Assembly (NCBI GenBank): GCA_963576725.1
Contig: OY755247.1
Span: 19,626,957-19,690,956, forward strand
Direction of reading: 5' to 3'
Length of the DNA stretch: 64,000 nt
DNA from: Azorinus chamasolen
Lineage: Eukaryota; Mollusca; Bivalvia; Cardiida; Solecurtidae
In this document: positions 30,760 to 42,503 of the stretch, piece after piece
Numbering within the stretch: position 1 is the first letter of the stretch
How the letters are laid out: each line of letters opens with the position of its first letter
Notes under the pieces: model-generated
Database searches by the model: none
Told to the model about the DNA's origin: nothing
Seen by the model: the letters and a program-made list of their open reading frames with translations, nothing else
Position numbers and translations under genes: made by a program

Positions 30760-33700
30760 CTGGAAGAAAAAACAAATACAAAAACAAATACAAAAAACGA
30801 AAGAAAAACAAATACATAAACAAATACAAAACTAAAAACAAAACAAATACATTAACAAAATACAAAAAAACCAATGTGCAAATAACGCCCAATATGGAAA
30901 CATATAGATCTGATTCCACAGTTTCTGTCATGGCCAAAATTTCCCGTGTTCATGTGCTGTTATGGAAACACAATCTACAGTAAAACCTTTCTATAACGGC
31001 CACTAAATTACATCAAGTATTTTGTGTTAAATGCAGGTGGCTGCTTAAAGCAAGGTGAAAGTAAAACAGAACGCTCCTATAGGAGCGTTCTGTTTTACTT
31101 TCACTTTGCTTTAAGCAGTCACCTGCCCTAATATACCAACTATAATTAACACTATTTAGTGGCCGTTAGAGAGAGGTTTTACTGTATACATAAAGATCTG
31201 ATTCCACAGTTTCTGCCATGTCCAAAATTGCCCGTGCTCATGTGCCGTTATGAAATTTAATCTAACTGATATCCATGATGTCATAATTTACATGACGTCA
31301 TAATTTATTACATAGATATTCATGGAGTAAAGGTTTAAGCAGAACGAAGCAATACATAAATCTGCTATGAGAGATCTCTGCATAACGTCCTTCCGACAGT
31401 AAATTACAATCTGTCCATAAGACACACAATTAGACTTGAGTGGTCCTTGTAGCCACGCTTTACTCATCTGCAAACAATGTAAACCCTTTACTCCATGAAT
31501 ATTCATTAAGAAATAATGTCATCATGAATAGTAATGAGTTTACTGTTTATTGTGACACAAGAACAAAGGAAGTTTAGGCAATGGCAGAAACTGTAGAATC
31601 ACATCTGTATTGTTTCATATCATAAGCAAGCAGAGCAGACCCTGGTCAGACGGCTCCTACAGGGTATACTCTGTTTGCAAAGGCATAGACAAGCGTACTT
31701 ATGGAGTAAAGGTTTAACACAAAACGACCGCAAATATTTGATCTGCCATCGAACTTATAAACGTTATGCTAGAATCCGAATTCATTACCAAGCATCTGAT
31801 TTGTCATATTCTGAGTGGAACTAAACGTTTAGAAAATCAGAAGTGACAGGATAAAACACCGACCTTCGGGCTGAATATCTCATGTTAATGACATTCCGTA
31901 ACTAAGACTTGTTAATCGCAGAACTCATAAAAATATTTAATAATTTTTTCTTGTATCGTTAAAGAATCTTATCCACGAAAATCAACGATATAAATAGTTC
32001 CATGCTGCTGTTAATTGAAAATGCTAAACGTAGACTTAATTCGAATACATATACAGTAAAACCCCGCTAATGCGACCACCTAAAAGAGGTATAATTCTGG
32101 GTGCTATATGCAGGTGGTAGTTTAAGGCAGGACAAAAGTAATGCAGAGGAGCTTTCTGCATTACTTTTGCCCTGCATTAAGCAACCGCCTGCTTATAACG
32201 ACACATATGTTTATTCATTAAGTGGTCGTAATAGAGGGGTTCTACTGTACATATACATATGTATCTTCAGAATTGACTCTTAGCTCTTTTCCCTGCTTTC
32301 ATGACCTGAATGGCATTTGCAAACAGAGCTTTCAGCATTACTTTAGTTCTGCATTAACCCTTTCCCTTATGTAAGCGAAATTTTACGCATCTGCAAAAAC
32401 AGAGTAGACCCAGATCAGACGGCTCCTATAGGAGCCGTCTGATTAGAGTCTGCTTTGTTTGCTTATGGTGAAATATATGGTGTATTATAGATATGATTCT
32501 ACAGCTTCTGTTTGAGCCAAAATGGCATGTGTTCATATGCCATTATAAAAAATAATCTCATTAATATTCATGACGTCATCACTTCTTACGTGAATATACA
32601 ACAGGGAATAGGTTAAGCTGTGAACTTGAGATATTAGTCAGATTATAGATCGGATGACTCGAACCCCTGTTTTCTCGAACTAATTTGTATGGTCCCTAGT
32701 AATTCGACATATCGAGGTTCAAATGCATGCATGTATATGTATTGGGAATCGTGAACAATTTTCACTTATTTCTGTTTCACTCAAACTGACCGAGTGTCAT
32801 ACAGCTGGAATTCTGATGAGACTCTCTCAGTATTGATACTTACACGGCACCAATGATGCCTCCCTTAGCTGCTCAGTATTGATACTTACACGGCACCAAT
32901 GATGCCTCCCTTAGCTGCCCAGTATTGATACTTACACGGCACCAATGATGCCTCCCTTAGCTGCTCTGTATTGATACTTACACGGCACCAATGATGCCTC
33001 CCTTAGCTGCCCCAGATAGACCTGATGATGTCGGATTTGGGGTGGTGTTTGGGGTGCCCTGGGCACATGCCAGTGGACCTCTCAACTCAAAGTACTGAAA
33101 CATAAACAACATGGATACATACTGTACGAAATACTAAATAGGATATATAGAAAATATAGAGGTATTGCGTCCGTTTTATGAAAGGCGTTCTACCAAAATT
33201 GTCATAAGTCCGTAATTATGACAACCTCTAGTACTATTAGCATACTCTAGATTATCGCACGTTCTAGCAAGCAACGATTAAAGCTAATTCTGTACGAAAT
33301 TGACGTGACTTCTAACCAACTATGACTGCAACTGGGAGCAATAACTCTCATAGAAAACGCATTTTGACAACTGTAGGAGCCGTCTGATCAAGATCTACTC
33401 AGTTTTCTTACAAGTTTATATATACATGTATCTGATTCTACATGTTGAGCCATGTCCAAAACTTCACGTGTTTCTATGCCATTACAGTTGAACTTCGATA
33501 TCTCGAACTTCATGGGACTGTACAAATTTGTTCGAGATAACAGAAGTACGAGTTATCCGATTTCTTATTGAGACACTTTCTTAAGTTCACAGCTTAATGC
33601 AGGAGCTTTCAGCATTCCTTTAGACCTGCATTAAACTGTCGCATGTGTTTCTAGATATGTGTAATGATATATTTTAGAGCAAATCTGTCTTGTAAGTTTT

Positions 33701-34751
33701 GAAAGGACTGAACTTTTAGTTCGATTTATTCCGAAGTTCAAGTTATCCGTGTTCGAGATATCGAAGTTCAACTGTATAAGAAATCAGCTAATTAATATTT
33801 ATCAAGTTATTATTCCTTAAATAAATACCATTAGGCACAGTGTTAACGAAGCTTTGTCGGAATTACTAGAAGTTTCAGCTGTACGAGAGAAAGTTCGGAA
33901 TAATGATTTCTTCACTGACTCTTCAGTGAAGCAACTACGCCCAGATAAGGACATTGTTTGGAAATAAAAAGGTGACAAGGCCAAGTTTGACGTAAACGCT
34001 TTACCTGGTGAATGTCCACCCATCACCAACACGTTAATCAACATAACCAACATACCATCATAAAAACCCAAGTCAACTAATTTTCTTACATGTAAATTGT
34101 TATATAAATAGTGAATACATATACATTGCTATGACAAATAGAATAAAACCAGATTAAAGATATTCTATAAGTACCAGAGCAGGCCCTGATCAGACGACTC
34201 CTACAGGAGCCATCTGATCTGGGTCTACTCTGTTTGCAAAGGTGTCAAAAGGCGTATCTGTTATGTAAAGGGTAAATTATAAATTTCCTTGTGAATGGAA
34301 TGATTTTCAGTCAGCCCATTTATTCTAACTGGGCTCATGCTTATAAAACCTTGAGTTGAGTTTGAGTTCGTTCTCAAGTTACGATTGGCCAGATTTGAGC
34401 CTTTGGCCCAAATCTGACAAATCAAAAGCTTGAGAACTCAAATCTGACCAATCAAAAGTTTGAGAACGAACTCAGACTCAACTAAAAAGCTTTATAAGCA
34501 TGGATTTTGGTGATATTGGTGAGCATGGCTTTCAGTCAACTTGTCTGTATCAAGTTTGTTAATGCAGGTTATTCTAATTTGTAATAGTGATGAGCATGGC
34601 TTTCAGTCAACTTGTCTATTTCAAGTTTTTTAATGCAGTTTATGCTGTTCCTTGCAGTTAGTGATTTAATATCCATTGTATATCTTTTGCAAATCTGTCA
34701 TTGACCTGATAAACAATTATGTAGTTCCTTCCGGCTAGTGATATCATATAC

Positions 34752-34782
<31 letters not shown>

Positions 34783-37700
34783 TTCAGTCACTGATGGGAA
34801 CGTAAAGCTCTCTGGGCTCATGTACAGATGGCTATTTTTTCGGGAAGGACTACGGAACGCAACAAACTCGATCATATCGTAGGAATAGGGTTGCGTTCAG
34901 TTACCAGTAACCGTTACAATTTTAGGCAACTGTTCGCAAATTCTATAACCGAAAAGCTGCGATTACTTTCAACCAAGTACCCGTAGCATTTCGGTCTTAA
35001 AACTGCAAACATGTGCATGACACTGTAATAGGTACTGTGTTAACTGAACACATCCAAGTCGTCAATTCCCAAAGTGCTACTTAACCCTTTCCTCCATACG
35101 CTACTTTTAGACCCAGCCTCTTTGAATGAATCTAACCAAAAGGAGCATTAACTAGAGAAAAGGAAAATTTTAGAATTTCGTAGTTTGAAACCATTGTGAT
35201 AAATAGAGCATTTGCTCCTATAGGAGCAAATGCTCTATTTATCTCAATGGTTTCAACAGGTGGCTTTTAAAGAGGCGTAGAAAGGCGTATCTATGGAGGA
35301 AAGGGTTAGGATGTTGAAATATTTTATTTTTCTTGTTTCGTCTTTTTCTCGTACAAATGATTGCGGTTTCAGTTAGATGGGTACATTAGTAATTTTCAAC
35401 ATTAATGTTTTGTCAATTTCTCGCATCGCATGATTAGTTTGATGGATACTTACATAATCTAGCGACGTCTGGGTCTTTTGTCCTATCGCAGTAAATGTAT
35501 TGTTGCTTATGCCTGTGTGCTCACATATCAGGGAAATGTAGGAACTCCTGAAAAATTAGAGTTAACTCTTTTGGCGCCAAATTTAAAAGTGTCGTCTGCA
35601 ATATTAATTTCATATAAAATATAATTTTAAACTAAATAATAAAGGTATATTAGTAAAATATTTGTTTTTAAAAACCTGTATGATTGGACTAAAATGATAC
35701 AGAAAACAGTGTAGTCCCAGGTCAGATGCCGCCTGCATCTCACCTGGGACTGCACTGTTTTCAATGGTGCCAACTGGCGACATTGGCGCCGAAAGAGTTA
35801 ATTAACGAACTACATTTGTAAAGAGTTTGAATCGAGATGAGACACCGATTAACTCACCAGGATTCGCTCTTTTTCGCTATGCAAACAGTTTGGAGCCAGA
35901 TTAGACACCGTGTAGCTCGGCACCTCATCAGAACCCAAACTGTTTGTCATTGTATTCAACTATTGTAATAAGCTGTGAGGAAAATCCACAAACAAATAAA
36001 ATCAACGAATAAGTTTGTATAGTACCTGCAACACGTCATCTAAAGTTTTTCCAGGGGGAAATTGATTATAGATGAATTTGTGAAAACCAAAACAATTTAG
36101 ATCCAATTCAGATGTCGATTGATTTTTTAGACGAAATAGGATAGAAAATTGAACTGTTCTGAAACAATTGTGCGGATGGTAGTTACACAGTGTAAAAGGT
36201 TTAAATGCACAGTTAAATATAAATAAATAAAAATGCATACATCATGCACATGAATACGCAAACATAATAGTACAGTAGAACATCTCAAATGCGACCACTT
36301 AATGAATAAACATTTCTGCCTTTATAAGCAGGTGGTTGCTTAATGCAGGACGAACGTTATGCAGGAGCTTTCTGCATAACTTTCATCCTGCATGAATTAT
36401 GCCAATGTATGTGGTCGCATTAGAGGGGTTATGCTGTATATAGATCCACAAACACAATAGTATATAAAACACTAGTATATAGATACACAAATACAATAGT
36501 ATATAGATACACAAACACAATAGTATATAGATACACAAACACAATAGTATATAAAGACACAATAGTATATAGATACACAAACACAATAGTATATAGATAT
36601 ACAAACATAATAGTATATAGATACATAAACATTACAGTATATAGATACACAAACATAATAGTATATATATACACAAACATAATAGTATATAGATACATAA
36701 ATATAATAGTATATAGATACACACATATAATAGTATATAAAAACAAAAACACAATAGTATATAGATACATAAACATTATAGTATATAGATACACACACAT
36801 TATAGTAGATGGATACACAAACACTATAGATTATAAATATACGTACTTGTAAGCATAAATATTTATAAATACATGAACATCATAGTATATAAATACACAC
36901 ACAATCATACATAGCTGCTTACTTTGCTGGTGTTAACCCATTTCCTTCAGACGTGTACTTCAGCATGAGGCCGTTGTCTTGAGTGTTGGTTAAGAACTCC
37001 GACGTGTTGTGGTACCCAATAGGAATAAAAATGTCGTCGGGCAGAGCTGGTCGGATCGCACAAATCTGATGTATAAAACCACATGAAACGGTTTAACGCT
37101 TTACGCCATAAAGACGCATTTTAACGCCTTTTGCAAACAGAGTAGATCCAGATCAGATACTCATGTAGGAGCCATCTGATAAAGGTCTTCACTGTTTGCT
37201 TATGAAATGATAGAAAATATCATTCTACAGCTTATGCCAATTGTGCCATTATAAAAAAATATAATTCAATTCAATTCAATTCTTTACTGCGTAAAACATA
37301 CATTTGTATGCTTAGAGCAAGATTACATAAACATACACATGAAAAACATGAATTTACAGAAGAGCACCGGTAACATGAATGGTAGATTACTATGGTTTAG
37401 AGAATTGATTTAAATTAATTATCAATTAAACTTCTTCGTCTGCAACAGTCTGCATTCAAAGGTCGGATAATTGCTAATGAAATATAGAAAGTATCAGACA
37501 TGTGGATCAGCATTATTTCACGTTAGTGAATTTGAATAAACTATGAGACTGTAAGTTCACCAATGAATGAATGAATGAATGAATGTAACCAATCGAAACA
37601 GCCCGTGTTGCACGTTTATCCCGATCTGGTGTGGAAAGTCACGTGTTACCCATTGATCAGCACTGGTGTGTATGTACTCAAAGTACATGTAAGTTGTGCA

Positions 37701-40700
37701 GGAAATTCCACGGATTACTATGATTTGGAGGCTAACGTTTGTTGTTGCTGTTTTGATTGCACTATCCATTAAGTAAGTACACTTAACATGCATGATAGAT
37801 ACAGTCCAACAAATAGTTTTACTCTAAATGGCCAGATTTTAAGACTGTTTCCATTTTCTCCAAGCAGTTTGGTTCTGGATAAACAATGGTATGTAACTAT
37901 CTATGCCCAGACTGTTTTGAGATAGTATTTTCTGTTACACTAAAATCATAGCCTCTGCAAATTTGCGTAATATATATATTTTGACAAGTTTATTATTTTT
38001 AGTTTAGAGGTTTCGTTTAACCCTTTCCCTCATATAAACGTGTTTCCACGCATTTGCAAACAGAGTAGACCCAGATCAGACGGCTCCTAGAGGAGCCGTC
38101 TGATCAGGGTCTGCTCTGTTTGCTAACAGTTTGATAGATCTGTTCCTTTCTTTGCTTTCTAAAATGACTACAATGTTCCATCTTTGATATTTTATTATAA
38201 TCATTTTGTCCATGAATATCCAGTAGGTATTGAAATTTTGAATAAACATAGAACAGGGAAAGGGTTAATAAAATGGCAAACTTCTGTAATGTCGCCATAT
38301 ATAATAATACATGTACCTTTTTATATATATTTTTTTCAGAATGTTTTTTGCACGTCATCAGGAAGTGAAATTCCTTTTCCACCAAATTGAATTGCAGTTA
38401 TTACAATTTCTATTTTCTCTAAGTACGTGAACATAACTTCCTTTTTCTATAGCAAGATCATGAGATGACGTCCTGAATCTAGTTAGAGCTATACGAAACC
38501 TTGGTTCTTTCACAAAATCAAGATACTTTTCAAAATCAAAGGAGTGTTTAGATAGTGCACAACTTTCTAGGCATCTTGAACTATTACTTTCAGTATACCA
38601 AGTTTGATAATAAATATCTACTAGATATATTCGTTGTTTCACCGAATTATAGTTTATAGGCATGTCAAAGTGATTCTGCCAAATAAAAAACAGACCAGGT
38701 TCTTCGCATTTTATGTGGTAGACCCAATTTATCTAAATAATTTTTAAGCATATTTTAAGTTTTAAATACGAGTAGGTAGAGAATTATTTCTACTGGTTTA
38801 AATTGTTATCAAATATTTAATCATAACCAGCTTTCTGTATATAGACATAGGCGTTCTGTCCAATCCACCATACAGTGCATATAAGTTTGTGGATCTTTTT
38901 ACACCCATAATTTTTCTGCAAAACTTGGTGTTTGTTATTTAGATGTCTGGACCTTTATGGTAGCCACAGACTTCTGCTGCATAATTCAATATTGGAGAAA
39001 CAAGTGTATCAAACAATTTGCATTTCTGAGAGACTGGCAGTTCTAACTAATTACAAACTATGAAAAGATTGTGAAGTGAAAAGGAAGCATGTTGGGCAAC
39101 CCTTTGCTGAGTACGATTTCAATTTCCATTTTTGTAAAGAAATACACTAATATATTTAAAAGGATCTACCATTTCAATGCGCAAAATATACATAAAAAAG
39201 GTCAAATGTATGTTGCTCATTTTCAAATGTCATAATTTTTGTTTTAGCGACATTGATTTTTAAATTCCACATGTTACAATAGTTCTACAAGTCATTTCAT
39301 TTAATATAATATTATAAAGATACCGGGTCCTGTGTAAATATAACAGCAGCATCAGCGAAACACACTAGGAATACATGCAAATCATCGACATTCGTAATAT
39401 CATTTATATTACTATTTATATTATTTAAAATATAATTAAGAAAAAGTAGACATAACATACTACCGGCCGGGTCCCCCTGCTTGACCCCAATTTATCACGT
39501 TATAGGGTCCGATTTTGTACGGTTATACTATACAACTGCTTTAACGGCAGAGTACATAGATCTAATTACATTAACCCTTAGCTTGCTATGAGCGGATCAG
39601 TGAATACTTATGCAAACAGTTTGGATTCAGATAAGATGCCGAGTAACTCGGCATCTCATCAGGATCCAACCTGTTTGACACTCTGATTTATTTTGGCAGA
39701 TAATTTGATTATAGCTTGAAATTTGAAAATGAATTAGGTGAGAAAATCTGTAAAATTATTTGCTCAGCAGCTAAAGGTTAAAAAACTTCGTAGTAAAATT
39801 TTCGCTCAAATGTTTTTGCCATAAATATACACTATTAATGCTATCGAACATTTTTTCCCAATCGAGAAATGCAACAAGACATTCAAAAGTTATACCTCTG
39901 AAATGTTTGGGTTCCGGTGTTCCCCCCCCCCCCCCCCCCCTTTAAATAACGGTACAATCATTCCTTGGCCACATATTTCGGGATAAGTACCCTCATTGAA
40001 TATTTTATTATAGAAGTTTAATAAAATGAAGAAATAATATCGAAAGTTGTTCTGAATATTTCTGTTATCAATACCCCCCCCCCCCCCCCCCACACACACT
40101 TTTTGAATTGTTTTGTGAGAAAACCGCATGTTTTAATTCATCCTGTGTAGAATTGGAGACCAAATCAATGTCTAATATATTTTCTGCCAATTTCTGGTGT
40201 ATTAATGTTTTCCTCGGAGTTGTGTGGTCGAGTTCCATACAATATGTTGAAATGGTTAACCCTTTTTCTGTTCTATGTTTAATCTAAATTTCAATGCCTA
40301 CAGAATATTCATCAAATAGTTATAATGAAATATGGAAGGTGGAACATTGTAGCCATTTTAGAAAGTAAGAAACATATCTTTCAAACTCCACTGACAAACA
40401 GAGCGAAACCTGATCAGAGGACTCCTATAGGAGCCGTCTGATCTGGGTCTACTCTGTTTGCAAATACGTGAAAACAGGTTTATATGAGGGAAAAGGTTAA
40501 AGTGTTTGAGATACTATTGACCGAGGGTGTCTAATAGCTTGGTTCTGTTTGTTTGCACGTGCCTATGACCTGTTTGTTTGCACGTTCCTGTGAGATGTTG
40601 CTTAGCAGACCAAGAAATAATGATATCTGAACCCTTTCCCTAATGATCATTTATACATGTATATGAATGGATCACTTCATGAATATTTTATAATATAAAT

Positions 40701-41316
40701 TTTTCAAAGGAATGTTTGTCTTTAACAAAACTGTAGAATCAGCTTTATATAATTCAATCAGCAAACACAGTATATACTGGTCAGATAGCTCCTACAGGGG
40801 TTGTCTGATCTGGATCTACTATGTTTCCAAAGATGTGAAAAGATGTGAAAATGTGTTTGTATAAAGGAAAAATGTTAAGACATGCGCTACTGTATTATCT
40901 GGGTTTTTTTTTTTTTTTTTTTTTCGTTTTAGACGGAATACAAACAGGAATACACAAAACATCCCTAAACTGGAATTCTAGTAGAGAAGAATTAAGATAC
41001 TTTAAGGCAGGTGGCTGCTTCATGCAGGGTGAAATTCATGCAGAGAGCTTTCTGCATGACTTTCACACTGCATGAAGCTGCAACCTGTCTCCAAGACCGA
41101 TATGTATACCAAATTTAACAAAATATCCCTCACCGATACATTCTTGCAGACTCCTTCCGTGAAACTGAAACAGGGGTTCCATGAGTAAGATATCTCGTGG
41201 ATGTCTGTAACGTTCAGGAACCTGTAACGAGTTGGGGTAAGAGTGGGTGACACAAATCATTTAATGTTTTCAAAACCATTGACCAGTTAGTGTTCAACAG
41301 GTTAAATCCTGTACTG

Positions 41317-41363
<47 letters not shown>

Positions 41364-41543
41364 GCTACTACTGCTACTACTGCTACTGCTGCTACTGCTG
41401 CTACTGCTGCTACTGCTGCTACTGCTGTGCTGCTACTGCTGCTACTGCTGCTACTGCTGCTACTGCTGCTGCTGCTGCTGCTGCTACTGCTACTGCTACT
41501 GCTACTGCTACTGCTACTGCTACTGCTACTGCTACTGCTACTG

Positions 41544-41575
<32 letters not shown>

Positions 41576-41615
41576 GCTACTGCTACTGCTACTGCTACTG
41601 CTACTACTACTACTT

Positions 41616-41670
<55 letters not shown>

Positions 41671-41720
41671 CGCTACTACCGCTACTACTACTACTACTAC
41701 TACTACTACCGCTACTACCG

Positions 41721-41757
<37 letters not shown>

Positions 41758-41810
41758 CGCTACTACCGCTACTACCGCTACTACCACTACTACTACCACC
41801 ACTACTACTA

Positions 41811-41854
<44 letters not shown>

Positions 41855-41855
41855 G

Positions 41856-41890
<35 letters not shown>

Positions 41891-41957
41891 GCTACTACTG
41901 CTACTACTACTACTACTACTACTACTACTGCTACTACTGCTACTACTGCTGCTACTG

Positions 41958-42004
<47 letters not shown>

Positions 42005-42012
42005 GCTACTGA

Positions 42013-42064
<52 letters not shown>

Positions 42065-42065
42065 G

Positions 42066-42120
<55 letters not shown>

Positions 42121-42131
42121 CACTGCCACTG

Positions 42132-42162
<31 letters not shown>

Positions 42163-42464
42163 AACTACTACTACCACTACTACTACTACTACTACCACTA
42201 CTACCACTACTACCACTACCACTACCACTACCACTACCACTACCACTACCACTACCACTACCACTACCACTACCACTACCACTACCAGTACCACTACAAC
42301 CACTACTACCACTACTACCACTACTACCACTACCACCACTACCACCACTACCACTACCACTACCACTACTACCACTACAACCACTACTACCACTACTACC
42401 ACTACTACCACTTCCACCACTACCACCACTACCACCACTACCACTACTACCACTACTACCACTA

Positions 42465-42503
<39 letters not shown>

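Larger units (their letters stand above)
37935..40255 (-). pseudogene. LINE (non-LTR retrotransposon) relic, interrupted twice
   Basis: Minus-strand reading gives, in order, LLNFYNKIFNEGTYPE and MIVPLFKG (reverse transcriptase fingers), FNVIRSMYSAVKA, GVKQGDPAGSML (the conserved GxxQGxP loop), CFADAAVIF (the active-site strand, normally YADD), then thumb/C-terminal blocks FDTLVSPILNYAAEVCG, TKFCRKIMGVKRST, RFRTSSHDL and NLSKYIYYANL. Several stops and frameshifts and two poly-G runs (near 39920 and 40076) kill it; the catalytic YADD has become FADA. The order and spacing fit a Jockey/CR1/RTE-like LINE; the exact clade needs a search. T1 (38017-38268) and T8 (39571-39781) sit inside it, and a T1 at 40256 may cut its 5' side. 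It lies in intron 2 of the MRH gene, same strand. Confidence 0.88.

Noticed and set aside
32881..33060. Use of later donors in the 46-bp repeat as the normal exon end
   Set aside because: Reading past the first donor gives GTG TAA immediately, so only the first keeps the protein open.
36429..36824. Tyr/Ile-rich ORFs resembling membrane repeats
   Set aside because: Products of a 24-bp minisatellite whose length is a multiple of three.
39918..40092. Poly-C runs as functional G-quadruplexes
   Set aside because: They lie in a dead LINE at frameshift points and are more likely homopolymer expansions or sequencing errors.
41020..41260. Minus-strand ORFs of 65-77 codons over exon 2
   Set aside because: They read exon 2 in other frames or through the intron and a MITE; the splice-bounded frame fits the MRH domain.
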